From an uncultured bacterium (GTDB lineage: Bacteria; Planctomycetota; Phycisphaerae; Phycisphaerales; SM1A02): a DNA stretch of 51,105 nt. The translations under genes and the position numbers were made by a program. The notes beneath the pieces were generated by a model. The model made no database searches, was not told where the DNA came from, and saw only the letters and a program-made list of their open reading frames with translations. This document shows positions 1 through 8,045 of this stretch, in pieces. Within the stretch, counting starts at the first letter, position 1. Every line of letters begins with the position of its first letter. Location of the stretch: the NCBI GenBank assembly GCA_903891095.1, contig CAITDI010000104.1, positions 1 to 51,105 of the forward strand, read 5' to 3'.

Positions 1-106
1 CCGCCGCCACCGCCGCCGAAGCCGCCACGGCCACCGCCGCCGCCGCCACCGCCGCCGAAGCCGCCACGACCACCGCCGCCGCCGCCACCGCCGCCACCGA
101 AGCCAC
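1..106 (-). repeat. 39-bp tandem repeat coding the Gly-rich tail
   Basis: A GC-rich unit recurs with a 39-base period (the gaagccgccacg core is at 18 and again at 57), so 13 codons per unit, reading RGGF followed by a run of glycines on the minus strand. It runs off the left edge. In-frame units of this kind can change copy number by slippage. Confidence 0.8.
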
Positions 107-365
107 CACCCGGACGCGGAGCGCGGGGCTGAGCTTCATTGACGACAAGGGCGCGACCCTCGAAGTCCTTGCCATTGAGGTTCTCGATGGCAGCCGCACC
201 GGCTTCCTTCGAACCCATGGTCACGAAACCGAAACCGCGCGAGCGGCCAGTCTCGCGATCGGTTCCGATGAACACATCCAGCACCTCTCCATGCGCCGAG
301 AAGATTTCACGAAGGCCATCAGGCGTCGTACGATAGTTGAGATTTCCGACAAAGAGCTTGAACAT
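1..365 (-). CDS. Glycine-rich RNA-binding protein with one RRM (C-terminus cut by window edge)
   Basis: Read from the ATG at 365, the protein begins MFKLFVGNLNYRT, which contains the RNP-2 motif KLFVGNL, and carries the RNP-1 motif RGFGFVTM at about residues 43-50. Together these define one RNA-recognition motif of about 80 residues. After it comes a tail of glycine with regular RGGF units, as in bacterial cold-induced Rbp proteins, which bind single-stranded RNA in the cytoplasm. A strong AGGAGG Shine-Dalgarno (377-372) lies 6 bases before the start, inside a hairpin. The gene diverges from the secretion ATPase gene at 539. The stop codon lies outside the window, so the tail length is unknown. 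The family assignment is firm; the RNA target is unknown. Confidence 0.93.
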   Translation of the reverse strand, partial: MFKLFVGNLNYRTTPDGLREIFSAHGEVLDVFIGTDRETGRSRGFGFVTMGSKEAGAAAIENLNGKDFEGRALVVNEAQPRAPRPGGGFGGGGGGGGGGRGGFGGGGGGGGGRGGFGGGGG

Positions 366-384
366 GTCTGGCCTCCTAGGCCAG
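366..384 (-). promoter_or_regulatory. Hairpin overlapping the Shine-Dalgarno of the RRM gene
   Basis: CTGGCCT (368-374) is the exact reverse complement of AGGCCAG (378-384), with a 3-base loop. The AGGAGG ribosome binding site of the RRM gene (377-372 on the minus strand) occupies the loop and one arm. A second stem (GCCACG 390-395 with CGTGGC 414-419, extended inward by CATG/CATG) lies just upstream in the leader. This arrangement could control translation by temperature or by the protein itself; the control is inference. Confidence 0.6.
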
Positions 385-523
385 GTCAAGCCACGTCATG
401 CTTGAACTTCATGCGTGGCTATCTGGTTTCTCGACGCGCAGGGGACTGACGGTCAGTGGTGCGGTCAACCGCGCAGCATACAGGAATTCCTGAATCGGCA
501 AGCAGGTCAGCCCGAATTTTGCG

Positions 524-529
524 TAGGTT
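524..529 (+). promoter_or_regulatory. Candidate -10 hexamer TAGGTT before the ATPase gene
   Basis: TAGGTT ends 9 bases before the ATG at 539, where no Shine-Dalgarno is visible. It fits the TANNNT pattern placed close to start codons elsewhere in this window. Weak on its own. Confidence 0.35.
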
Positions 530-538
530 ACCGCTGAC

Positions 539-2191
539 ATGCCTTTTCTCGAAGTCAGCAGCCCCAAGTGGACCCGCCGGATTGAACTCGTTTCTGAAGC
601 CGTTGGCGTCGGAAGACACCCCGATAACGCGATTCAGTTCAACGACGACGGCCTGAGCCGCCGCCATTGCGCGTTTGAACCCCGATCTGGCGCTTGGCTC
701 GTCAAGGACCTTGGTTCTCGGAATGGCACCAAATTGAATGGTGTGCGGGTTGACGAGGCGGTTCTGAACCGTGGAGACGTGGTTCGGGTGGGGGTTCTTG
801 AGATTCGGTTCATGAGCGCAGCCACGGCTTCGCCCGCAGAGAGTCCGGCCAAACCGCGCAAGCAAGATGGCGGCAAGGCGAGTGCGCTCGAGTCTTCTTA
901 CGAGACTGCCCTTCGAAAGGCGTGTGAGTCTGCCGTTTCGAAGCAGTTCGGCGAGCAGGACTTGTCACTGGTCGATGCGCGGGGATCCGTGCTTCATGCG
1001 GCTTCCGAGGGCGACGACGATGATGCGCCGGCGGAGAGCGTTCGGCTGTTTCGATTGCTGTTGCTGGCGTGCTTCCGATCGCGGGCGAGCGATCTCCACA
1101 TCGAGCCAAAGTCGGACAAGGCAATCGTCCGCATCCGCATCGACGGTGTGATGGTGACGCTCGTCGACGACCTCCCTATCGAGGTGTTCCGGCGCGTGAT
1201 CGGCGTGGTGCGCGTGTTGTGCCAGTTCGATCAAAGCGTGAAGGCCGAGGTTCTTGACGGTCACTTCAATGTGACGGTGAAGGGTCGCCGTGTCGATTAC
1301 CGAGTGAGCCTCACGCCGGCGATTCACGGGATGAAGCTCGTGCTTCGCGTGCTTGATCCCGCGAATGCTCCGAGCCGGCTGCATGAGCTCGGGATGATTC
1401 CCTGGATGTTCGACAAGCTCCGCTCGACCTGCAACCGCGATGCGGCGCTTGTGCTTGCGTGCGGTCCGACGGGTTCGGGCAAGACGACGACGCTGTACTC
1501 CTGCCTTCGAGAAATCGACGTTGAACAGCGGAACGCGATCACGATTGAGGATCCGGTCGAGTACCAGATCGAAGGTGCCACCCAGATTCCGATCGACTCC
1601 AAGCAGGGGCACACTTTCGGAGGGCTTCTCCGATCGATTCTGCGACAGGACCCTGATGTGATTCTGGTCGGCGAGATCCGTGACGCGGAGACTGCAAACG
1701 TTGCCATGCAGGCAGCAATGACGGGGCACCTCGTGTTCTCGACGGTGCATGCGCGTGACACGATCGGATCGATCTTCCGACTGCTCGATCTCGGCGTGGA
1801 GCCGTACCTCGTGGCCAATGCGCTCGATGTGATCATCGCCCAGCGCCTCGTGCGGATGCTGTGCCCGACATGCCGCAAGCAGGTGCAGCCCACGCTTGCG
1901 CAGCAACTCAAGCTCGGCAAGTCCATCGATGGACTCTCGGCGTTGTACGAGCCGATCGGCTGCGCGTACTGCTTCGACACGGGCTACTACGGTCGGCGCG
2001 GCATCTTCGAACTGCTTGAGATGACCGATCCGCTGCGTGACGTCGTGCTCAAGCGCCCGACGATGCAGCAGATCCGGGACGTCCTCAGGAACGGGCTGTT
2101 TACTTCGCTGCAGGGTTACGGCTTCCAGCTCGTCGCCAATGGCATCACGAGTTTCGAGGAGGTCGATCGCGTCGCGGGCGCGGACGCATGA
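539..2191 (+). CDS. FHA-domain fused GspE/PilB-type secretion ATPase
   Basis: The 550-residue protein starts with a forkhead-associated phosphothreonine-binding domain (about residues 15-92; GRHPDN, LSRRHC, SRNGT). A type II secretion/type IV pilus ATPase follows, with Walker A GPTGSGKT at 309-316, an aspartate-box and Walker B stretch around 350-382 (VILVGEIRD), and the zinc-binding tetracysteine CPTC...CAYC near 442-478. Such ATPases power pilus or pseudopilus assembly at the inner membrane. The FHA domain in place of the usual N-terminal region suggests regulation by Ser/Thr phosphorylation, which is inference. No pilin or secretin genes are nearby. Its stop overlaps the next start (ATGA), so it heads a translationally coupled operon. 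Confidence 0.92.
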   Translation: MPFLEVSSPKWTRRIELVSEAVGVGRHPDNAIQFNDDGLSRRHCAFEPRSGAWLVKDLGSRNGTKLNGVRVDEAVLNRGDVVRVGVLEIRFMSAATASPAESPAKPRKQDGGKASALESSYETALRKACESAVSKQFGEQDLSLVDARGSVLHAASEGDDDDAPAESVRLFRLLLLACFRSRASDLHIEPKSDKAIVRIRIDGVMVTLVDDLPIEVFRRVIGVVRVLCQFDQSVKAEVLDGHFNVTVKGRRVDYRVSLTPAIHGMKLVLRVLDPANAPSRLHELGMIPWMFDKLRSTCNRDAALVLACGPTGSGKTTTLYSCLREIDVEQRNAITIEDPVEYQIEGATQIPIDSKQGHTFGGLLRSILRQDPDVILVGEIRDAETANVAMQAAMTGHLVFSTVHARDTIGSIFRLLDLGVEPYLVANALDVIIAQRLVRMLCPTCRKQVQPTLAQQLKLGKSIDGLSALYEPIGCAYCFDTGYYGRRGIFELLEMTDPLRDVVLKRPTMQQIRDVLRNGLFTSLQGYGFQLVANGITSFEEVDRVAGADA

Positions 2192-2691
2192 GCGGCGCGA
2201 ATCCGTTCGACGTGCTCGGAGTGGCGCTGCGGTTTGATCTGAGCGCGGCCGTGTTGCGGGCTGCCTGGATGCGGCGCGCGGCGGTCGAGCATCCGGACGC
2301 TGACGGCGCCCTCGATGCAAGCGCGCTGGTGAACGATGCATTCCGCACGCTCTCCGAACCGATCGGACGGGCGACGGCGCTCCTCCAGGCGCGGAATGCT
2401 CCTTCGGTGGACGAGAGGGAGTTGCCTGCGGGATTTCTGATGGACATGATCGAGCTCCGCGAGCGTGCGGACGCAGCGGTCGGGGACCATGCTGCCGTCG
2501 CGGCGCTGAAGGATGAGGCCACCGCGCGCCGAGCAGAGGCGATCACGGCGATCGAGACTCTGTTTGGGCAGGCTGGAACCGGCACCGATCTCGATCGGTC
2601 GGTCGCGCAGCAGATCGCGGTGCAGATCAACGTCGTTCGCTCGTTTGATCGGATGCTCGAGCAACTCGAGCGCGAGGCGAAGCCCCTATGA
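2188..2691 (+). CDS. hscB: HscB-like J-domain co-chaperone
   Basis: The 167-residue protein has an N-terminal J domain with the HPD motif at residues 35-37 (VEHPDAD), needed to stimulate an Hsp70 ATPase. An HscB-type helical domain follows, beginning at LPAGFLMDMIELRE. Size and order match the Fe-S cluster assembly co-chaperone HscB (usually about 170 residues), which delivers the IscU scaffold to HscA. No other isc gene is in the window, so its link to the secretion ATPase upstream is only by operon. The start overlaps the previous stop and the stop overlaps the next start, both as ATGA. The DnaJ-type family is firm; the HscB assignment is likely. Confidence 0.8.
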   Translation: MSGANPFDVLGVALRFDLSAAVLRAAWMRRAAVEHPDADGALDASALVNDAFRTLSEPIGRATALLQARNAPSVDERELPAGFLMDMIELRERADAAVGDHAAVAALKDEATARRAEAITAIETLFGQAGTGTDLDRSVAQQIAVQINVVRSFDRMLEQLEREAKPL

Positions 2692-3977
2692 GCGCTTCGC
2701 TGCTGGAGATCGATTGGCCGGTCATCACGACCATCGACTACATGCTCTTCGGCGCGCTCCTTCCGCTGCTTGGCGCGATGGCATTCTTCTCCTTCGTCGA
2801 GGCGACGTTCTTCGCGCTCACGCCGGCCGAACGGCTGAGCATTCGGCGAACGCATCCTGAGGCGAGCGGCGTCGTCGACTCCATCTTGGCGCATCCTCGC
2901 GTCTTGCTCGTGAGCGCGATGGTGGGAGCGTTGATCTCGAGCACATCGTATCTGGTCGTGAGCTCGGTGCTTGTCACGCGTTTCGAGCACTCGCTGGCGT
3001 TCTCCATCATGCTCGCGGCGCTCTCGCTGTTTGGGATGGTCCTGTCAGCGGAAGTGCTCCCGAAACTCGTGGGAACCGCGGACCGCGCGCGGTCCGCGCG
3101 GATCGCGGCGCGTCCGACGGCGTTGTTCTGCGCGATCACCGCGCCAGTGTCGCGCGCGATCGACCGCTTCGTGCTCGCGCCGTTCGGAAGGCTCGCTGCC
3201 AGCGCGCATCCGACTGGAGTCGTCGATGCGGCGGAACTCGCGGCCTTGCTCGAGCAATCGGCTCGCGAGGGCGCGATCGATCTTCGAGAGCGCGAGGCAA
3301 TCGAAGGCGTGATGCGTCTTCGGCGGCTTCGCGTGAAGGACGTGATGACGCCGCGTGTCGACATGACGCATGTCGACGTCGACGCCGATGACGCCACGGT
3401 GGTTCAGGCGTGCACCCGCGCGCGACTGACGCATCTCCCCGTCGTGGGACGAGATGTCGACGATGTCCGCGGCATCCTCCAGGTCAAGCGATATCTCTTG
3501 TCCGCGCCGCGGCTGCCGCGGGCGGAGTGCATCGAGGCGCCGAGGTTCGTGCCCGAGCTTGCGTCGCTGGAGCAGTTGCTCGATCACTTCCGGCGTACGG
3601 CGAGCAAACTCGCGATCGTGGTCGATGAGTACGGCGGCACCGCGGGAATCGTTGCGCTCGAGGATTGCGTCGAGGAGATCGTTGGCGATATCGCCGATGT
3701 CGGCGAGGTCACGGTCGATGCGCCGATGGAAGTCGCGGCGGGCGTCTGGCGTGTGAGCGGCGAGATGAGCGTCGCGCGCTGGAGCGAGATCTTTGGCGCG
3801 CGGTTCGTTTCGCCTCGGTCGAGCACGGTTGCGGGTCTCGTGCTTGAGCGGCTCTCGCGGCTCGCGCGCGTCGGCGACAAGGTGGATATCGCGAACATCC
3901 GCATCGAAGTCGAGCATGTCGCGGGGGTGCGCATCAAGAGCGTACTGGTCTCGCTCAAGCAGGGCGGTGCGACGTGA
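2688..3977 (+). CDS. CNNM/CorC-family membrane protein (HlyC/TlyC-like)
   Basis: The 429-residue protein has an N-terminal DUF21 (CNNM) transmembrane region of about 180 residues with four hydrophobic segments, including the GMVLSAEVLPKLVG stretch. A cystathionine-beta-synthase pair follows (about 215-335; the first CBS begins after VKDVMTPRVDM and a second contains LAIVVDEYGGTAGIVALEDCVEEIVG), then the C-terminal CorC_HlyC transporter-associated domain. Family members are linked to Mg2+/Co2+ efflux or homeostasis; the old name hemolysin is misleading. The ATG overlaps the upstream stop. It is followed immediately by a second CNNM gene, a common tandem arrangement. Confidence 0.9.
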   Translation: MSASLLEIDWPVITTIDYMLFGALLPLLGAMAFFSFVEATFFALTPAERLSIRRTHPEASGVVDSILAHPRVLLVSAMVGALISSTSYLVVSSVLVTRFEHSLAFSIMLAALSLFGMVLSAEVLPKLVGTADRARSARIAARPTALFCAITAPVSRAIDRFVLAPFGRLAASAHPTGVVDAAELAALLEQSAREGAIDLREREAIEGVMRLRRLRVKDVMTPRVDMTHVDVDADDATVVQACTRARLTHLPVVGRDVDDVRGILQVKRYLLSAPRLPRAECIEAPRFVPELASLEQLLDHFRRTASKLAIVVDEYGGTAGIVALEDCVEEIVGDIADVGEVTVDAPMEVAAGVWRVSGEMSVARWSEIFGARFVSPRSSTVAGLVLERLSRLARVGDKVDIANIRIEVEHVAGVRIKSVLVSLKQGGAT

Positions 3978-5005
3978 TGCACGGTCCTCAAGCTACGACG
4001 ATCCTTGCTGCCGAGCAGGTGGCGCTTCCGACGATGCTGATGTTCGGCACAGTTGCGCTGGTCGGGATCTGCGCATCCGGTCTTCTCGCAGGGCTCGAGA
4101 CAGGGGTCTACTCGATCTCGCAGGTCAGGCTCGCGGTGCGCGCGGCGCGCGGGGACGCGGGCGCAGCGCGGCTCGCACGCGAATACGCGCGCCCGCAGCG
4201 GCTGCTCTCGACGCTCCTCGTCACCCACGCCATCGCGGGTTGGCTCGCGAGCTTTGGCGTCTCGCAGATCTTCGATAGCCTGGGATTCGGTCCCGTCGAG
4301 GCGGTTCTGCTCGATCTCGCGGTGCTCGTGCCCGTCGTGTTCCTGTTTGGCGAAGTCTTGCCGAAGGACCTCTTCCGCGTGAACGCGGATCGCTGGATGC
4401 CGCGGTTCTCGCGGATGCTGAAGGCGTTGCGGGTGCTGCTCTGCGCCAGCGGGATTGTGCCGATCGTCGCCGCACTCGGCGGACTTGCTGCGCGGCTGGT
4501 CGGTTCGTCGGGAGATCGCCGTTCAAATGAGGCGCGTGCGCGCGTTTCCGCGATGCTCGCGGAGGGCGCGGGCGCCGACGGCCTCAGCGAGGTGCAGCTC
4601 GGTTTCGCGGACCGCGTGTTCACCATGCGCGGCATCACCGTCGGACAAGAGATGCGGCCGTGGAAGTCGGTGGCCTTTGTCCCGTCGACCGCGTCACCGA
4701 CGGAGCGCGCGCAGCGATTCCTTTCGTCGGGTGCGAGTCGGCTTCCGGTTGTGGATGGGGCAGGGCGCGTCACCGGTGTGGTGTCCGCGGTGGATCACTT
4801 TGCACGCGCAACCGACGCGACGAGCGCGATCGCGCGGCCGGTGCTCTTGCTTGCTCCGGGCGTGTCTGCGCTCGACGCGATTGGCCGGATGCGCCGCGAG
4901 CGTGTCCAACTGGCTGTCGTCGCGGACCGGGCCGACCGCCCGCTCGGAATCGTCTCCATCAAGGACCTCGTGGAGCCGTTGGTTGGCGATCTTGCGGCGT
5001 GGTAA
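3977..5005 (+). CDS. Second CNNM (DUF21) protein with CBS pair, lacking the CorC domain
   Basis: The protein is about 342 residues. It shows an N-terminal CNNM membrane region (LLAGLETGVYSISQVRL, then VVFLFGEVLPKDLFRVNA) and two CBS-like units at the C-terminus (RLPVVDGAGRVTGVVS and LAVVADRADRPLGIVSIKDLVEPLVGDL). It ends right after the second CBS, so it lacks the CorC_HlyC domain of its upstream neighbour. The pair may act as a heteromeric metal-ion transporter or sensor, which is inference. The ATG at 3977 shares one base with the upstream TGA; a GTG directly before it (3974) is an alternative start. Confidence 0.88.
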   Translation: MHGPQATTILAAEQVALPTMLMFGTVALVGICASGLLAGLETGVYSISQVRLAVRAARGDAGAARLAREYARPQRLLSTLLVTHAIAGWLASFGVSQIFDSLGFGPVEAVLLDLAVLVPVVFLFGEVLPKDLFRVNADRWMPRFSRMLKALRVLLCASGIVPIVAALGGLAARLVGSSGDRRSNEARARVSAMLAEGAGADGLSEVQLGFADRVFTMRGITVGQEMRPWKSVAFVPSTASPTERAQRFLSSGASRLPVVDGAGRVTGVVSAVDHFARATDATSAIARPVLLLAPGVSALDAIGRMRRERVQLAVVADRADRPLGIVSIKDLVEPLVGDLAAW

Positions 5006-5065
5006 CGAGTTTCGGACGCGGAGCCGCTCGTGGAAACAGCCCCAAACACACTTCCGCCCAAGCCG

Positions 5066-5094
5066 TTGCAGCGGGCGTGACGGTTCGCTACACT
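5066..5094 (+). promoter_or_regulatory. Sigma-70-like promoter of tRNA-Ile
   Basis: TTGCAG (5066-5071) and TACACT (5089-5094) are spaced exactly 17 bases and lie 28 bases before the tRNA. This is the best-formed promoter in the window. It supports reading TANNNT hexamers elsewhere as -10 boxes. Confidence 0.75.
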
Positions 5095-5122
5095 TCGCGA
5101 CCCCGCTGCGAGGCGGGCGTTC

Positions 5123-5196
5123 GGGCTAGTAGCTCAGCTGGCTAGAGCACACCCCTGATAAGGGTGAGGTCGAAGGTTCGAGTCCTTTCTGGCCCA
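5123..5196 (+). tRNA. tRNA-Ile (GAT anticodon)
   Basis: A full cloverleaf can be folded. The acceptor is GGGCTAG/CTGGCCC, the D-arm is GCTC...GAGC, the anticodon stem is CACCC/GGGTG around loop CTGATAA (anticodon GAT), and the T-loop is TTCGAGT. The discriminator is A at 5196. CCA is not encoded. No rRNA genes flank it, unlike many tRNA-Ile(GAT) genes. Confidence 0.97.
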
Positions 5197-5200
5197 TTCG

Positions 5201-5235
5201 ACGCAGCCGCCGACATGGCGGCTGCGTTCGTTTTT
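5201..5235 (+). terminator. Rho-independent terminator of tRNA-Ile
   Basis: ACGCAGCCGCC (5201-5211) pairs perfectly with GGCGGCTGCGT (5217-5227) around a 5-base loop. TCGTTTTT follows. Confidence 0.9.
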
Positions 5236-5263
5236 CCGACGCCGAACGCGCGGTTGCCCGCGC

Positions 5264-5269
5264 TATCAT
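5264..5269 (+). promoter_or_regulatory. Candidate -10 box TATCAT of mdh
   Basis: TATCAT lies after the tRNA terminator and about 60 bases before the mdh start, in the context gcTATCATctccgc that recurs before other genes here. No clear -35 is visible. Confidence 0.5.
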
Positions 5270-5328
5270 CTCCGCCCCTTCGCGCAGAAGCGCGGAGCGT
5301 TCAGCATTCCAAACGGAGCATTTGTCTC

Positions 5329-6324
5329 ATGCGTCGCGCGAAGATCTCGATCATCGGAGCAGGCAACACCGGAGCTGCCTGCGCTGTCTGGGCCGCCTCG
5401 AAGGAACTGGGCGACATCGTCCTCATCGACATCGCCGACGGCGTGGCGAAGGGCAAGGCGCTCGACCTCTACGAGAGCGCGCCGATCGAAGGCTTCGACT
5501 GCAACATCCAGGGTGGCAGCGACTACGCGCTCATCGAGGGCAGCGACATCGTCGTCATCACCGCGGGCATCCCGCGCAAGCCGGGCATGAGCCGCGACGA
5601 CCTGATCGTGACCAACATGGGCATCGTCTCGAGCGTCGCGGAGAAGGTCGCGAAGCACGCGCCGAACTCGATCATCATCGTGCTCTCGAACCCGCTCGAC
5701 GCGATGGTCTACACCGCGTGGAAGGCCTCGGGCTTCCCGGCGAGCCGCGTGCTCGGCCAGGCCGGCTGCCTCGACGTGGCGCGCTTCCGCGCGTTCCTCT
5801 CGATGGAGCTCGGCTGCTCGATCGAGGACATCCAGGCGCTCCTCCTCGGCGGTCACGGCGACGACATGGTTCCGCTGCCGCGCTTTACCAGCGTGCACGG
5901 CATCCCGATCGACCAGCTCCTCTCGAAGGAAGTCATCGACAAGTGCGTGCAGCGCGCGAAGGTCGGCGGCGGCGAGATCGTGCAGCTCATGGGCACCTCG
6001 GCGTACTACGCGCCGGCGTCGGGCGTGATCCAGATGGCCGAGGCGATCATCAAGGACAAGAAGCGCATCCTGCCGTGCGCCGCGTACTGCGAGAACGAGT
6101 ACGGCGTTGCTCCGGGCGCGAAGGGCGCGGGCTACTTCGTCGGCGTTCCGTGCGTGCTCGGCAAGGGCGGCATGGAGAAGATCGTCGAGGTCAAGCTCAA
6201 CGACGCCGAGGCGCCGCTCCTCAAGGAGTCGGTGCAGCACGTGAAGGACCTCGTGAAGGTCGTGAAGGACCTCGCGGCCAAGCCGAACGAGGCTGGTCAG
6301 CCGAGCTTCCCGAAGCTGGTGTGA
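5329..6324 (+). CDS. mdh: Malate dehydrogenase
   Basis: The 331-residue enzyme interconverts malate and oxaloacetate with NAD in the TCA cycle. Visible motifs are the Rossmann glycine loop IIGAGNTG at the N-terminus, the NAD-ribose aspartate in IVLIDIADG, the substrate arginines in IPRKPGMSRDDL, VLSNPLD, and the catalytic histidine in LLGGHGDDMVPLPR. Length and motif order match the lactate-dehydrogenase-like MDH group. The start was chosen at 5329 because GGAG at 5315-5318 precedes it and the N-terminus aligns with the family. A longer in-frame reading would run through the tRNA and its terminator. The gene converges on cheB across a shared hairpin terminator. Confidence 0.97.
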   Translation: MRRAKISIIGAGNTGAACAVWAASKELGDIVLIDIADGVAKGKALDLYESAPIEGFDCNIQGGSDYALIEGSDIVVITAGIPRKPGMSRDDLIVTNMGIVSSVAEKVAKHAPNSIIIVLSNPLDAMVYTAWKASGFPASRVLGQAGCLDVARFRAFLSMELGCSIEDIQALLLGGHGDDMVPLPRFTSVHGIPIDQLLSKEVIDKCVQRAKVGGGEIVQLMGTSAYYAPASGVIQMAEAIIKDKKRILPCAAYCENEYGVAPGAKGAGYFVGVPCVLGKGGMEKIVEVKLNDAEAPLLKESVQHVKDLVKVVKDLAAKPNEAGQPSFPKLV

Positions 6325-6340
6325 TTCGACGCGATTGATG

Positions 6341-6385
6341 CAGCGGCGGGTTGCGACGATCGTCGCGCCCGCCGCTGTCTCTTTA
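6341..6385. terminator. Bidirectional hairpin between mdh and cheB
   Basis: CAGCGGCGGG (6341-6350) pairs with CCCGCCGCTG (6368-6377), with an inner GCGACGA/TCGTCGC stem. TCTCTTTA follows on the plus strand. It sits between two convergent genes. Confidence 0.75.
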
Positions 6386-7558
6386 GGCAGCGTGCGCAGC
6401 GAGCGCGCCGGCGGTGAAATCTGTGATCGCCTTCGCGATTCGGTCGAGCGGCGACACGATCTGCACCGCGCCGCAGAGCGCGGCTTCGCGCGGCATGCCG
6501 TAGACGACGCAGGACGCCTCGTCCTGGCCGACGGTGATCGCGCCGGCCTTGCGCATCGAGAGCAACCCAGTCGCGCCGTCGTTGCCCATGCCCGTCATGA
6601 TGATGCCGAGCGCGCGCGCGCCCGCGTATTGCGCGCAGCTCTCGAAGAGCACCTCGACCGACGGCTTGTGGCGCAGGACGCGCGGGCCGTCGGCGACGCG
6701 GACGATCCACTTGTTCGCGCTGCCGCTGCCGTCGCGCACGATGCGCATGTGGCGGTTGCCTGGCGCGAGGAGCGCGCGGCCCGCTACGAGCGCGTCGCCG
6801 TCCTCGGCTTCCTTCACGGCGATCTTGCAGAGGCGGTCGAGGCGGTCGGCGAACGCCTTCGTGAAACCCTCGGGCATGTGCTGGACCATCACGATCGGCG
6901 GCACGTCGACGGGGAGCGCGGTGAGGACCTCGCGCAGCGCCTCGGTGCCGCCGGTCGATGTCCCGATGGCGATGAGTTTGTCGGAAATCCCAGGGCGAAA
7001 CGCGGTCGGGAGGTTCTTTGGCTTGAGCGGCGTGAGTGCGTTGACCGCGCTGATCGTGGCGACCGTCGAAGCCGCGGGCATCGGCGGCATCGGCGTGGCG
7101 CTCGGCGCTGGCCTCGGCGCATGCACCGCGGCGCGCACCAGTTCGCCGAGCCGCGATGCGACATCGCCGACGCTGAAGTTTCCGCCGGGCTTGGACACGA
7201 CCTCGAACGCGCCGGCCTCGAGGCATTCGAGCGCGAGCGTGCAGCCCTTCGGCGTGATCGAGCTGCAGATGATCGTGGGCACGGGGTGGAACTTCATCAG
7301 CTTCTTGAGGAAGGTGAGTCCGTCCATGCGCGGCATCTCGATGTCGAGGATGACGCAGTCGGGCTTGAGCGCGAGGATCTTCTCGCGGGCGGCGAAGGGA
7401 TCGGCCGCGGATGCGACGACCTCGACGCCGGGCTGGCGCGAGAGCTGCGTCTGCAGCACTTGGCGCACGATCGCGCTGTCATCGACGATGATCACGCGCG
7501 CCGCGCGTGTGGCGCGGGCGTCGGTTGATTTGGGATCGGCGGTCTTCGCGTCGTGCAT
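6383..7558 (-). CDS. cheB: Chemotaxis protein-glutamate methylesterase/glutamine deamidase CheB
   Basis: The 391-residue protein has an N-terminal receiver domain (VIIVDDSAIVR, phospho-acceptor Asp in CVILDIEMPRMDG, Lys in VVSKPGG), a proline/alanine linker, and the CheB catalytic domain. The catalytic triad is visible: Ser in AIGTSTGG, His in MVQHMPEGF, Asp in IIMTGMGNDGA. It removes methyl groups from chemoreceptor glutamates when phosphorylated by CheA. It is the last gene of the chemotaxis operon, 18 bases after the CheX-like gene. No receptor is encoded in the window, so its substrate must lie elsewhere. Confidence 0.97.
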   Translation of the reverse strand: MHDAKTADPKSTDARATRAARVIIVDDSAIVRQVLQTQLSRQPGVEVVASAADPFAAREKILALKPDCVILDIEMPRMDGLTFLKKLMKFHPVPTIICSSITPKGCTLALECLEAGAFEVVSKPGGNFSVGDVASRLGELVRAAVHAPRPAPSATPMPPMPAASTVATISAVNALTPLKPKNLPTAFRPGISDKLIAIGTSTGGTEALREVLTALPVDVPPIVMVQHMPEGFTKAFADRLDRLCKIAVKEAEDGDALVAGRALLAPGNRHMRIVRDGSGSANKWIVRVADGPRVLRHKPSVEVLFESCAQYAGARALGIIMTGMGNDGATGLLSMRKAGAITVGQDEASCVVYGMPREAALCGAVQIVSPLDRIAKAITDFTAGALAAHAA

Positions 7559-7576
7559 CGCTGGTGCTCCGGGATT

Positions 7577-8029
7577 TCACGCGGCGCGCGCGTACTGGCA
7601 GTGGACTTCGAGCCGTTCGCCTTCGGCGTCGAGCACGCATGCGGTGTCGGTTTCGTCGGCGGAGCCGCGGCCGAGCTTGGGGAGTCCGAGCGAGAAGCGG
7701 CAATCGCTGCCGCCGAGCGCGGTGATGACCGATCCTCCGACGATGTTCGCGAGTTCGCGGAGTGCTTCCTCTGCCTGCACGTCGGAGATCTCGCTCGCGT
7801 CGCAGCCGAGGATGCTCGCCGCGAGATTGCGTGCGAACGCGCGGCTCGCGTGCAGCTCGACCGAGCCGTTGCTCGGTCCGCTGAAGCCGATGCGCGCGAA
7901 CGTGTCGGCGGCGGGGAGGTTCGTGGAATCGCCGCAGGGATCTGCGAGCACGAACGCGGTTCGCTCGAGTGCGTCGATGGCGAGGCGGGCGAGCGTGTCG
8001 GGATCGAGATGGGTGGAGGTGGGTTCCAT
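7577..8029 (-). CDS. CheX/CheC-like chemotaxis phosphatase-family protein
   Basis: The 150-residue protein carries the helix pattern E...LRELANIVGGSVITAL, similar to the ExxN active-site helix of the CheC/CheX/FliY phosphatases, which dephosphorylate CheY-P. CheX has one such site. The start at 8029 was chosen because AAAGGA lies about 8 bases upstream; a longer reading frame extends back into the CheY gene but has no family support. It lies between cheY and cheB. The fold assignment is good; phosphatase activity is inferred. Confidence 0.75.
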   Translation of the reverse strand: MEPTSTHLDPDTLARLAIDALERTAFVLADPCGDSTNLPAADTFARIGFSGPSNGSVELHASRAFARNLAASILGCDASEISDVQAEEALRELANIVGGSVITALGGSDCRFSLGLPKLGRGSADETDTACVLDAEGERLEVHCQYARAA

Positions 8030-8045
8030 GGGTGCGATCCTTTGA

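Noticed and set aside
965-2341. Minus-strand frame opposite the secretion ATPase
   Set aside because: Composition is Arg/His-rich with no motif; the plus strand carries clear FHA and Walker motifs.
5164-5328. N-terminal extension of malate dehydrogenase
   Set aside because: It would translate the tRNA-Ile and its terminator; family alignment starts at 5329.
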